From Mycobacterium sp. (GTDB lineage Bacteria; Actinomycetota; Actinomycetes; Mycobacteriales; Mycobacteriaceae), in the NCBI GenBank assembly GCA_020438845.1, contig JAGQTV010000009.1:124001-188000 (forward strand): a DNA stretch of 64,000 nt, in the 5' to 3' direction. Position 1 is the first letter of the stretch. Every line of letters starts with the position of its first letter. Positions 16,539-24,952 of the stretch are shown in pieces. The position numbers were made by a program, and so were the translations under genes. The notes beneath the pieces are model-generated. The model had not been told where the DNA came from and ran no database searches. It saw nothing but the letters and a program-made list of their open reading frames with translations.

Positions 16539-17122
16539 CTCTCCGAGGCCTGGGGTGTCGGAGCCGCAACCTCACCCTGTTCCCGGAGTCCGGCGTTGAT
16601 CGCGGCCACAATCTCCCGCGCCGCCGGCTCGGCTCCCAACGCGGTGTCCACGCGCAGAACCGGTGAGCCCCAGGACTCGAATTCCCGGCTCTGAACTTCT
16701 TCCCAGGTCGGTACGGTCAACCCGTCCAGATCCGATGTCCGGGCGGTGACTCTGTGCCGGTGACGGTCGGTGTCGCTGCAGATGACTTCGACGTCGATGG
16801 ACAACGCCCCGGTGACGGCGGCCACCCGGGCCCAGGAGTCGCGGGTGATGCGGATTGGGTTCACACTGTCCGCGATCACGAGATGTCCGGCCCGAAGGAA
16901 GTCCTCCGCCAGCGCATAGGCAACCCGGTACCCCGCCTCCGGGGCGGCATCCCACCCCCCGGCCGCCGAAATGACTCCTGATACGACCATTGCCGCCTCG
17001 ATGGTGTCGATCCGAACGTGGACCGCTCCGAGGAGCGCGCTGACCCGCCGGGCAACTGTGGTCTTACCGACCCCGGGGAGCCCGGACAGCACGACCAGCA
17101 TGCCCCCTGCAGTCGATGCCAC
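16511..17122 (-). CDS. P-loop kinase-like ATP-binding protein
   Basis: Walker A GLPGVGKTT lies at about residues 14-22 in a 203-residue protein with the small P-loop kinase pattern also seen in zeta-toxin/AAA_33 and chloramphenicol-phosphotransferase-like families. An acidic residue in HVRIDTIEAA and IADSVNPIRITR fit substrate binding. The phosphoryl acceptor is unknown. Start GTG 17122; an in-frame ATG at 17101 after a G-rich stretch is an alternative. No antitoxin partner is present, so I do not call it a toxin. Confidence 0.65.
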   Translation of the reverse strand: MASTAGGMLVVLSGLPGVGKTTVARRVSALLGAVHVRIDTIEAAMVVSGVISAAGGWDAAPEAGYRVAYALAEDFLRAGHLVIADSVNPIRITRDSWARVAAVTGALSIDVEVICSDTDRHRHRVTARTSDLDGLTVPTWEEVQSREFESWGSPVLRVDTALGAEPAAREIVAAINAGLREQGEVAAPTPQASESQAAEPSVG

Positions 17123-17247
17123 GAGTCGGATCGTAGCGCCGAAGGGGCCTCACGAGGTGCCGAGGACAGTACCTTGGATCTAAACGCGATCGACGATTCG
17201 TTCGGTGCGGTGCGTGATGCGGAGTCTCCCGATCGTGTGTGCCGCTC

Positions 17248-17910
17248 TCAGAGCATGACCCCGAACATGATCGCCATGCCGAGCGCCATGGCGACCTGGC
17301 AGAGAATCCCGAAGCGGTGGCCCGGGTGGGCATCTGACCGCCGCCCCGTGAAATACCGATAGATCCAGTAGAGCGTGGCCAGGGCAAAACCGATGGTGCA
17401 GACCCAATTCACCACACCAACCCAGGCGTACTGATTGGAACCGGCGGCGTGGGCCCCAGGTCCCGCGTGAACACCACCGTGACCCGCATGACCACCGTGA
17501 TCGCTGTGGCTCCCGTGCCCCGGCAAATCCATACCGGGCATGTCCATGGCGGGCACGGCGGCCGGCGCAGGCCTCAGCGACAGACCGCCCATCGCGGCAT
17601 ACATCCACGCCATCGCCAGCATCATGAGCGCGTGATAGACGTTCGCCCCACAATGTCCGGAGTTGGTGAAGGTGGTGGCGGCGAACCAGACCGCAGCGGC
17701 CAGAAAGAACAGCATCGGCGGCTTGGTGGGAAGCTCTGCGCCCCAAGGCCAGGCCATGACCGCCATGGCTATCGCCATGACGCCGTGCAGCGAATGCCCC
17801 ACCACTCCCGCCACCGTCCGCCGCCTCGTCACGATGGCGTGGACGCACTCGGCCGCCCCCAGGGCGAACAGCACAGTCACCACCCACCGCAGGGCGAGGT
17901 CATGGATCAT
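17248..17910 (-). CDS. DUF5134-like membrane protein with a His/Met-rich metal-binding loop
   Basis: The 220-residue protein has about six membrane helices. Between helices 4 and 5 is a loop rich in metal ligands (MDMPGMDLPGHG followed by HSDHGGHAGHGGVHAG), well suited to Cu or other soft-metal binding. ATG 17910 starts the first helix (MIHDLALRWVVTVLF); the frame is open further upstream but that part looks unlike the family. It is divergent from the CopD/CtaG gene and near copper export genes. A role in copper handling is inferred from these ligands and context. Confidence 0.65.
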   Translation of the reverse strand: MIHDLALRWVVTVLFALGAAECVHAIVTRRRTVAGVVGHSLHGVMAIAMAVMAWPWGAELPTKPPMLFFLAAAVWFAATTFTNSGHCGANVYHALMMLAMAWMYAAMGGLSLRPAPAAVPAMDMPGMDLPGHGSHSDHGGHAGHGGVHAGPGAHAAGSNQYAWVGVVNWVCTIGFALATLYWIYRYFTGRRSDAHPGHRFGILCQVAMALGMAIMFGVML

Positions 17911-18113
17911 CAGAGACCGTCCATAGGTTCGGCGTTTCGGTGGCGCACGTCTGCCAGAGAATAGTCGCCCGGCAGGCGGCCACAGTTCCGCGGCGTTCCC
18001 GTTCAACCGCAGGTCGTAGACTTCCATCCGACCAATAACGATGGGAGCAGACCACGGCTGGCCAGCCCGTCCCCTCCAACCCACGCCCGATCGGGCGCTG
18101 GGGCATTCCCGCC

Positions 18114-19970
18114 TTGACCGGCACCTATGTAGGTCTCGTCGGGATGCTGTTGCTGCTCGTTGCGTCGTCCGAGAGGCTGACAGCCACCGGCGCAGCCGAG
18201 ATCGTCGGGCATTTCACCGCGACGATCTCCGGTGCGCTCTGTCTTGGCGGGCTGGTCTTCACTCTCATCACCGCGATACCCGAAGACCGCGGAGTGCTCG
18301 ACCCCGCTTCCTACCGGGGCCATCTGCTCGTCGAACGGGCGGCACCTCTGTGGCTGGTTTCGTCCGCCGTCATGGTGGTCGTCCAAGCCGCTGCCGACGC
18401 CGGAGTCCCGCTGACCCGGGTGCTGGGCAGCGGGCATCTCGGATCGGCTGTGGGCGCCTCCGAGACTGCCCGCGCATGGGTGACCGTCGTGATCTTCGCG
18501 GCGATTCTGACGGTGACCACCCGGCTCACCGTCCGCTGGGAATGGCACGCGGTGATGCTGATCCCGGCAATCGTCGGGGTCGTCGCGGTTCCGGTCACCG
18601 GCAATGCCGGCCAGGGTGCCGACCACGACTATGCGACGAGTTCGGTGATTGTGTTCGCGATCGCCCTCGCGGTGCTGACCGGGCTGAAGGTTGCCGCGGC
18701 GACACTGCCGGTTGCCGACGGGATGCGCCACCGCTGCAGAGTGGTTGCGGCGGCCGGCGGTGCCGTGGCGTTGCTCTACGGCCTCCTGCTGCTGATCCTG
18801 CTGGCCGGTTCCGGTCTGTTCAGCTCCGGCTACGGCAGACTCGGTCTGCTCGCTGGCGCGGCGCTTCTGATCGGGTGGATCATCGACCTGCGTGGGCACT
18901 CGAGTCGCGCGCTAGCGGTGACCAGCGCACTGAGCGCGACCGTCGCGGTCGCGGCGACGTCGGCCATGGCCGTCCACACCGCGCCACGGCTGCTGGCGAG
19001 TAGGCCCACCGTATGGGACGTCCTACTGGGATACCGGCTGCCGGGGCCGCCGACTATCGGACAACTGCTGAGTTTCTGGCGGTTCGATACCTTCCTGGGC
19101 GGCCTGGCGATAGCGCTCGGGGCGGCATACGTCATCGGGGTGATCAGGTTGCGCCGACGCGGTGACGCGTGGCCGACCGGACGGCTGGTGGCGTGGCTGG
19201 CGGGATGCGCGGCATTGCTGACGGCGACATCCTCTGGTGTGCGCGCGTATGGATCGGCCATGTTCAGCATTCACATGGTCGAGCACATGACGCTCAACAT
19301 GTTCGCGCCGGTACTGCTGGTGCTGGGGGCACCGGCCACCCTGGCACTGCGAGTGCTGCCGGCCTCGGGATCGGCGCATCCCGGACCGCGGGAATGGCTC
19401 CTGCGCTTCATCCATTCGCCCTTCACGAGGTTCCTGTCGAACCCGGTGACAGCGTTCGTGTTGTTCGTGGGATCGCTCTATGCCGTCTACTTCACGCCGC
19501 TGTTCGACACTCTGGTGCGCTACCACTGGGGTCACGAGTTCATGGGCCTGCACTTCCTGATCACCGGATACCTGTTCTATTGGGGCATCATCGGCATCGA
19601 CCCGGGCCCCCGGCGGCTGCCGTTCATCGGCCGGTTGGGCCTGCTGTTCGCGATCATGCCCTTCCACGCCTTCTTCGGCATCGCGATGATGACGTCAGAC
19701 TCGGTCGTCGGCGGCAACTTCTACCGCGGCCTCGCTCTGCCGTGGGTGCCGAGCCTCACCGACGACCAACACCTCGGTGGTGCGATCGCCTGGGGCTCCA
19801 GCGAATTGCCCGTGCTCGTGGTCGTCGTCGCGCTCATCGCGCAATGGGCACGACAGGACCGGCGGGACGCCACCCGGGGTGATCGGCATGCCTCCGCTGC
19901 GTACGGCGGCGACGACGAACTCGCGGCCTACAACCAGATGCTTCAGGAACTGGCGCGTAACCGCCGTTGA
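18114..19970 (+). CDS. CopD/CtaG-type copper membrane protein
   Basis: The 618-residue protein joins an N-terminal CopD-like multi-helix domain (to about residue 310) to a C-terminal CtaG_Caa3 domain with the conserved MFSIHMVEHMTLNMFAPVLL, YHWGHEFMGLHFLI and MPFHAFFGIAMM histidine/methionine motifs. It resembles M. tuberculosis Rv0102, next to ctpB, and probably handles copper for import or for oxidase assembly. The start is uncertain: TTG 18114 is the only usual start, but the frame is open and looks coding from about 18039 (TTAGQPVPSNPRPIGRWGIPA) without ATG, GTG or TTG. Confidence 0.8.
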   Translation: MTGTYVGLVGMLLLLVASSERLTATGAAEIVGHFTATISGALCLGGLVFTLITAIPEDRGVLDPASYRGHLLVERAAPLWLVSSAVMVVVQAAADAGVPLTRVLGSGHLGSAVGASETARAWVTVVIFAAILTVTTRLTVRWEWHAVMLIPAIVGVVAVPVTGNAGQGADHDYATSSVIVFAIALAVLTGLKVAAATLPVADGMRHRCRVVAAAGGAVALLYGLLLLILLAGSGLFSSGYGRLGLLAGAALLIGWIIDLRGHSSRALAVTSALSATVAVAATSAMAVHTAPRLLASRPTVWDVLLGYRLPGPPTIGQLLSFWRFDTFLGGLAIALGAAYVIGVIRLRRRGDAWPTGRLVAWLAGCAALLTATSSGVRAYGSAMFSIHMVEHMTLNMFAPVLLVLGAPATLALRVLPASGSAHPGPREWLLRFIHSPFTRFLSNPVTAFVLFVGSLYAVYFTPLFDTLVRYHWGHEFMGLHFLITGYLFYWGIIGIDPGPRRLPFIGRLGLLFAIMPFHAFFGIAMMTSDSVVGGNFYRGLALPWVPSLTDDQHLGGAIAWGSSELPVLVVVVALIAQWARQDRRDATRGDRHASAAYGGDDELAAYNQMLQELARNRR

Positions 19971-19986
19971 CTGCTCTGGCCGATCA

Positions 19987-21048
19987 TCACTGAACCGGCT
20001 GCCAACGACGTTCGCCGAAGCGCCACATGAAAATGGCCGCGGCCCAGGTGAACAAGAACAGCGCGACGACGACGAAGCCGACGTTGTCGAGGCTGATGGC
20101 ACTGATCCACTCGGTGACCGGGTTGACCCAACCTAGGTCGTCATGCAGAACCGAGATCAATTCAATGGTGCCGATCAACAGCGCAACGGCCACCGACAGC
20201 CCCGTGATGACGAGGTTGTAGTAGATCTTGCGGACCGGGTGAGCGAACGCCCAGTCGTAGGCCTTTGTCATGAACAGACCGTCGAGGCTGTCCATCAGGC
20301 ACATTCCCGCGGCGAACAGAATTGGCAGGGTCAGTACCGCATACCAGGGCAGTCCCGCCGCCGCACCGGTTCCCGCCAATGCCAGCAGCGCTACCTCGGT
20401 GGCGGTGTCGAAGCCCAGGCCGAACAGGGTGCCCACAACGAACATCTGACCCGGTCGCTTGATCCGGCTCATGACGGGACGAAGAACGCGGGCCAGCAGG
20501 CCTCGGTTGTCCAGTTGGTCCTGCAGTTCCCGTTCGTCAAAGCGTCCTTGGCGCAATCCGGCGAAGACCCGCCAAATTCCGATCAGGGCAACCACATTCA
20601 CAATCGCAATGAGGTAGAGGAAGCCGCCGGACGCCAGCGTGCCGGCCAGGCCGAGCATTCGCCGGGTGGACGAGCCATCGTCGAGCAATGCACCGGCGGT
20701 CTTCGCAGCGGCCAGCACCAGCAATGCCAACACCACCACCATCGCCGAATGCCCCAGTGCGAACCAGAATCCGACCGATTTGGGCCGTCCGCCGTCGGCG
20801 GTCAACTTCCGGGTGACGTTGTCTATGGCGGCGATATGGTCGGCGTCGAAGGCGTGTCGCAGCCCGAACATGTAGGCACTGAAACCGACACCGAGCGACA
20901 ACACCTGCGCGCCAACCTGGTAGCGCTGACTATCGTTGACAAAGAGCAACGCCCCGAAGCCGGCGGCGTGCAGCACCGCCACGGTGGCCAGCAACGCGAC
21001 CACCTGCAACCGATCTTGGCGAGTCCCCGAGGACGTGGACGGCAACAC
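19987..21048 (-). CDS. NiCoT-family transporter (copy 2), probable cobalt importer
   Basis: The 353-residue permease carries the same RHAFDADHIAAIDNVTRK signature as copy 1 and the same helix layout. Start is GTG 21048, eleven bases after GGCGGAGG. A cobalamin riboswitch precedes it, so expression should fall when B12 is plentiful, which marks cobalt as its physiological substrate. It is convergent with the CopD/CtaG gene 17 bases away. cobQ, a late cobalamin gene, lies elsewhere in the window (36229-37743). Confidence 0.88.
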   Translation of the reverse strand: MLPSTSSGTRQDRLQVVALLATVAVLHAAGFGALLFVNDSQRYQVGAQVLSLGVGFSAYMFGLRHAFDADHIAAIDNVTRKLTADGGRPKSVGFWFALGHSAMVVVLALLVLAAAKTAGALLDDGSSTRRMLGLAGTLASGGFLYLIAIVNVVALIGIWRVFAGLRQGRFDERELQDQLDNRGLLARVLRPVMSRIKRPGQMFVVGTLFGLGFDTATEVALLALAGTGAAAGLPWYAVLTLPILFAAGMCLMDSLDGLFMTKAYDWAFAHPVRKIYYNLVITGLSVAVALLIGTIELISVLHDDLGWVNPVTEWISAISLDNVGFVVVALFLFTWAAAIFMWRFGERRWQPVQ

Positions 21049-21064
21049 AGATCCCGATACCTCC

Positions 21065-21215
21065 GCCTGGGGATGACGCGTCCCCGTCGTGGCTGACTCG
21101 GGCGGGAGGTCTGGCTACCAACCACACCGATCGAGGCTGGACACAGTGGCGCGACCGCACCGGAATCTCACCGGTTTCCGCACCGTCCGAACTGACATCC
21201 CGGACCCTACCGGAA
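21065..21215 (-). ncRNA. Cobalamin riboswitch
   Basis: On the minus strand the leader reads GGTGCGGAAACCGGTGAG, then ATTCCGGTGCGGTCGCGCCACTG and, later, AGCCAGACCTC. These are the conserved GGAAxCCGGTG..CCGG and GCCACTG core elements of the B12 riboswitch with the downstream AGCCAG box. A GGGGA-7-TCCCC hairpin (21069-21085) and the GGCGGAGG ribosome site follow before the NiCoT start at 21048, so control is probably at translation initiation. Ends are approximate. Confidence 0.88.
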
Positions 21216-21260
21216 TCCCGCCGCGCGGAAGGTGAATCAGGGCACCGCCCGAAGGGCGAA

Positions 21261-21476
21261 TCAGAGAATCAGCGTGTAGTCGCCCTCATCGGCCAGCGCC
21301 TCGGCGACTTCGGCGTCGCTGAGCTGGCGGTTCGCCTCGACGTGCACCGCGGAGGACTCGCGACTGCCGAGGTCCACTCGCACCGACTGGACCTCAGGGA
21401 GGGCACTCAGCGCTTCGGTCACGTGCTTGACGCAACCCTGGCAGTTCAGTCCGGCGACGGTGAATGTCTGTGTCAT
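21261..21476 (-). CDS. Copper chaperone, heavy-metal-associated domain (CopZ-like)
   Basis: The 71-residue single HMA domain has the metal motif GLNCQGC (C12 and C15) and the ferredoxin-like beta-alpha-beta pattern. It would carry Cu(I) to or from the P-type ATPase. Its ATG overlaps the ATPase stop (ATGA at 21473-21476), so the two are translationally coupled. Confidence 0.9.
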   Translation of the reverse strand: MTQTFTVAGLNCQGCVKHVTEALSALPEVQSVRVDLGSRESSAVHVEANRQLSDAEVAEALADEGDYTLIL

Positions 21477-23761
21477 GAGCGACCTTTCAATGCAGACTCT
21501 GACGAGGTAACGCCAGCGGTACCGAAGCTGCGCAGGCGCAGGCTGTTGGAGACGACGAAAAACGACGAGAACGCCATCGCAGCACCGGCGATAAGCGGAT
21601 TGAGCAGACCGACTGCGGCGATCGGGATGGCCGCCACGTTGTACCCGAAAGCCCAAACCAGATTGACCCGGATGGTGCGCAGGGTCGCTCGGGCCAGATC
21701 GAGAGCCTGCGGCACGATCTGGAGGTCGTCTCGCACCAGGATGATGTCAGCGGCGGCGATGGCTACGTCAGTACCCCGCCCGATCGCCAGCCCCAGATCA
21801 GCCGACGCCAGCGCCGGGCCGTCGTTGATCCCGTCGCCGACCATGGCCACTACCCGGCCCTGCTCACGCAACTGCTCGACGATGTCGACCTTGCCCTCGG
21901 GCAGAACCTCGGCGATCACCTCGTCGATGCCGACCGCCGCGGCCACCTCGGCAGCGGCGGCGGCATTGTCTCCGGTGAGCAGCATCGTGCGCAGTCCCCG
22001 TTGGTGCAATGCCGCGACGGCGTCGGCGGCGGAATCCTTGACCGCGTCGGCCACTGCGATCGCAGCACACACCGCGTCATCGACCGACACCAAAACCACT
22101 GTATCGCCGCGTGATTCGCCGCCCCGGCGGGCAGCCTCCACACATGCGGGAACCGATCTGCCCTCGCTAATCCACTTCGGACGGCCGATCGCGACGCGCT
22201 GCTGCTCCACCACTGCGGCGACGCCCTTGCCGGCGAAGGCGCGGAACTCTTCCACCGGTCGTCGTTCATCTGTGCCCGCCAGGATCGCGGTTCCTATCGC
22301 GTGTTCGGAGCCGGACTCCACCGCCGCGGCCAGGGCCAGCGCCTCCGCGGCATCCCAGCCCGGCGCCGCCGTGACAGCGGTCACCGCGAGATGTCCGGTG
22401 GTCAGCGTGCCGGTCTTGTCGAACACCACCGTGTCGACGGCGCGGATGGCCTCCAGGGCACGGTAGCCCTTCAGGAAGATGCCCAGTTGGGCGCCGCGGC
22501 CGGAGGCGACCATCATCGCGGTAGGGGTGGCCAACCCCAGCGCACAGGGGCAGGCGATGACCAGTACGGCCAACGCCGCGGAGAACGCCCGGTCTGCACC
22601 CGATCCGGCCACCAGCCACCCGATTGCAGTCAACGCGGCGATCGCGAAGACCGCGGGCACGAAGATCCCCGAGATACGGTCAGCCAATCGCTGGGCGTCG
22701 GCCTTCTGCGACTGCGCCTCCTCCACCAGTCGGACCATCCCGGCGAACTGGGTATCGGCGCCCACCGCCGCGGCCTCGACGATCAGTCGCCCGTCCAGGA
22801 CGACAGTGCCGCCGACCACGCGATCCCCCGGATGGGCCCGGATCGGCCGGGCCTCTCCGGTCATCGCACTCATGTCGATCGCCGCACTGCCGTCGATCAC
22901 CAGACCGTCGGCGGCAATCGTCTCGCCCGGCCGCACGACGAAACGCTGCTCCTCGGCGAGTTGGTCCGTGGGAAGAACCATCTCGGTTCCATCGGGAAGC
23001 ACCACCGACACGGTCTTCGCACTCAGCGCGGCCAATGCCCGCAGCGCGCTGCCGGCCTTCGACTTCGCCCGCGCCTCGAAATAACGGCCGGCCAGCACGA
23101 ACACCGTGACCCCGGCGGCCACCTCGAGGTAGATGGAGTCGCTTTGCATCAGCGCCTGCCACACGCCCGACGTCTCCCGCGGCGGATGACTGGCGAAGAT
23201 GGTGGCCAGTGACCATACCGTGGCCGCCGTGACACCGACCGAGATCAGAGTCTCCATTGACGTCACGCGGAGTCGGGCGTTGCGTAACGCGACGCGGTGG
23301 AACGGCCAGGCCGCCCAGGTGACGATCGGCAGGGCCAAGGCCGTGATGACCCACTGCCAGCCGGTAAACCGGGTGCTGGGTAGGACGGCGAACATCACTG
23401 AGAGGTGGGCCAACGGAACGAACAGGATCGCGGCGACCGCCAACCGCAGCAGCAAGGAGCGTGCCGCCGCCTCGTCGGGGTCGGGCCGGTCATCCCCTGG
23501 GGAGGTAGTACGCGGCTCCGCCTCGTAGCCGGCTCGGCGCACCACCTCACACAGTTCGTCGGCGGCGACGTCCTCCGGGGCATCGACGGTTGCGACCCGG
23601 GTGGCGTAATTCACCGACGCCCGAACTCCGTCGAGCTTGTTGAGCCGCTTCTGCACCCGGACCGCGCATGCTCCGCAGAACATCCCGGACACGTCGAGTT
23701 GGACGCGCCGAACCTGCTCGGCAGCGGTCGAGCCGATCACGGTTGCCGACATCTCCGCCAA
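21473..23761 (-). CDS. Copper-transporting P-type ATPase (CtpA/CtpB/CopA type)
   Basis: The 762-residue P1B ATPase has an N-terminal HMA domain (GMFCGAC, C29/C32), eight predicted helices, actuator TGEA (301-304), the intramembrane metal site CPC (404-406), phosphorylation DKTGT (D448) and hinge GDGINDGP. These residues indicate Cu(I) transport. It is divergent from sigC, 143 bases away. In M. tuberculosis SigC has been linked to ctpB and copper acquisition (recalled), so this gene may be a SigC target. ATG 23761 is used; ATG 23752 is also possible. Confidence 0.9.
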   Translation of the reverse strand: MAEMSATVIGSTAAEQVRRVQLDVSGMFCGACAVRVQKRLNKLDGVRASVNYATRVATVDAPEDVAADELCEVVRRAGYEAEPRTTSPGDDRPDPDEAAARSLLLRLAVAAILFVPLAHLSVMFAVLPSTRFTGWQWVITALALPIVTWAAWPFHRVALRNARLRVTSMETLISVGVTAATVWSLATIFASHPPRETSGVWQALMQSDSIYLEVAAGVTVFVLAGRYFEARAKSKAGSALRALAALSAKTVSVVLPDGTEMVLPTDQLAEEQRFVVRPGETIAADGLVIDGSAAIDMSAMTGEARPIRAHPGDRVVGGTVVLDGRLIVEAAAVGADTQFAGMVRLVEEAQSQKADAQRLADRISGIFVPAVFAIAALTAIGWLVAGSGADRAFSAALAVLVIACPCALGLATPTAMMVASGRGAQLGIFLKGYRALEAIRAVDTVVFDKTGTLTTGHLAVTAVTAAPGWDAAEALALAAAVESGSEHAIGTAILAGTDERRPVEEFRAFAGKGVAAVVEQQRVAIGRPKWISEGRSVPACVEAARRGGESRGDTVVLVSVDDAVCAAIAVADAVKDSAADAVAALHQRGLRTMLLTGDNAAAAAEVAAAVGIDEVIAEVLPEGKVDIVEQLREQGRVVAMVGDGINDGPALASADLGLAIGRGTDVAIAAADIILVRDDLQIVPQALDLARATLRTIRVNLVWAFGYNVAAIPIAAVGLLNPLIAGAAMAFSSFFVVSNSLRLRSFGTAGVTSSESALKGRS

Positions 23762-23903
23762 GGGCAGTTCTCCTCACCGCAATCTCGCGGACGCACTCGT
23801 CCTGGTCTCTCAGTCGGCCGGCAACCGATCGCGGTTCCCGCCGAACTGGGTACCAGCTCAAAATTACCCCCGCCACTCCACACCCGACGAAGCGCGATCC
23901 CTT

Positions 23904-24461
23904 ATGGTTCTTACCGTGAGCGACGAGGACCGGCTGACAGCGCTGGCACTGGCAGCCGGCCGCGGTGACCGCAGGGCCCTCACCGAGTTCATCGATGCCA
24001 CTCAGCGCGACGTGTGGCGGACCCTCGCGTTCCTGGCCGACCCGGGTAGCGCCGACGACCTCACTCAGGAGACCTATCTGCGTGCCATCGGCGCGCTGCC
24101 CCGTTTCGCTGGCCGTTCCACGGCGCGGACCTGGCTGTTGTCGATCGCGCGCCGAGTCGCGGTCGACCAGATCCGACGCAACCAGGCGCGACCCCGCTCG
24201 GCGGCCGGCGTCGATCTTGAGGCAGTGCTCAACGCCCGGCCCGCGGCCGCGCGGTTCGAGGAGATCGTCGAGATCAACATGCTGCTCGACGGCCTGGATC
24301 CGGACCGGCGTGATGCGTTGATGCTCACCCAGGTGATGGGACTGTCCTATGCGGAGGCCGCTGAAGTGTGTGGGTGCCCGGTGGGGACGATCCGCTCTCG
24401 GGTGGCCCGGGCGCGCGACGACCTGATCAGCGCCGCCCGACACGACGACCGCACCGGCTAG
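23904..24461 (+). CDS. sigC: ECF RNA polymerase sigma factor SigC
   Basis: The 185-residue product matches SigC, itself 185 residues in M. tuberculosis as I recall it. Region 2 shows FIDATQRDVWRTLAFL, DLTQETYLRAIGALPRF and ARTWLLSIARRVAVDQIRR. Region 4 shows LTQVMGLSYAEAAEVCGCPVGTIRSRVARAR. There is no C-terminal extension. ATG 23904 follows no clear ribosome site and may be leaderless; GTG 23916 is an alternative. Divergent from the copper ATPase and in a locus with an anti-sigma-like protein, a CopD/CtaG protein and metal importers, it is placed to coordinate metal uptake. Confidence 0.88.
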   Translation: MVLTVSDEDRLTALALAAGRGDRRALTEFIDATQRDVWRTLAFLADPGSADDLTQETYLRAIGALPRFAGRSTARTWLLSIARRVAVDQIRRNQARPRSAAGVDLEAVLNARPAAARFEEIVEINMLLDGLDPDRRDALMLTQVMGLSYAEAAEVCGCPVGTIRSRVARARDDLISAARHDDRTG

Positions 24462-24492
24462 TTCCGAAACTGGATTTTCAGCGCCTGTTTTT

Positions 24493-24555
24493 TAGGGCCT
24501 GGTTTTCAGGGCCTGGTTTTCAGGGCCTGGTTTTCAGGGCCTGGTTTTTCAGGGC
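24493..24555. repeat. 14-bp tandem repeat (about 4.4 copies)
   Basis: Four copies of CAGGGCCTGGTTTT (first base T in copy 1) run from 24493 to 24548, followed by one extra T and a partial fifth unit. The array lies between sigC and the SRPBCC gene and covers the latter's stop codon (24520-24522). As 14 is not a multiple of three, copy-number changes would alter the last residues of that protein. Confidence 0.9.
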
Positions 24556-24948
24556 TTTCAGCGTCGCCTCTATCAGGATCGACTCGACGCGCCTCCGGAT
24601 ACACGCCGGGACGGGCATACCGATGCCGATTTCCAGGCTGTACGTCACCCGCGTGCGACCTCCGCCCAAGGCATCGAGCTGATATCGGCCGTTCTCCCGC
24701 TTCAGTATCCGCCCCTCGAGCAGCCACCAGCTGACACCGTCTGGGGCCCACTTGTACTGCAGCACGAACTCGTCGCGCAGCGGTCCGTAGCTCTCTCGCC
24801 AGCGTGCCCGGGTCGGCCGGCCGGCGTCGTCCCTCTCGATGACCGTCACCGCCGCCGCGCCCGACCATTCGACCATCGCGGACAGGTCGGCCAGCGCCGC
24901 CGCCACTTCGGCCGGAGTCGCCGTGACGGTGATTTGCCCGGTTGACAT
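24520..24948 (-). CDS. SRPBCC (START/Bet v1-like) protein
   Basis: The 142-residue protein has the helix-grip pattern of polyketide-cyclase/SRPBCC proteins (ATPAEVAAALADLSAMVEWSG near the N-terminus, then antiparallel strands and a long C-terminal helix). These bind hydrophobic ligands. It begins four bases after the CYP102 stop, so it is co-transcribed and may bind that enzyme's substrate or product. Its last codons and stop lie in a 14-bp tandem repeat, so the C-terminal NQALKTRP is likely repeat-derived. Confidence 0.75.
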   Translation of the reverse strand: MSTGQITVTATPAEVAAALADLSAMVEWSGAAAVTVIERDDAGRPTRARWRESYGPLRDEFVLQYKWAPDGVSWWLLEGRILKRENGRYQLDALGGGRTRVTYSLEIGIGMPVPACIRRRVESILIEATLKALKNQALKTRP

Positions 24949-24952
24949 CGGG

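Noticed and set aside
16511..17122. Zeta-type toxin of a toxin-antitoxin pair
   Set aside because: No small antitoxin gene overlaps or abuts it and the fold is shared by many harmless kinases.
23770..23903. SigC-type promoter before sigC or the copper ATPase
   Set aside because: GGGAAC-like and CGT-like elements occur but not at a workable spacing, so I do not claim one.
24493..24555. CRISPR or transposon end
   Set aside because: It is a simple 14-bp tandem array without spacers, inverted ends or a transposase.
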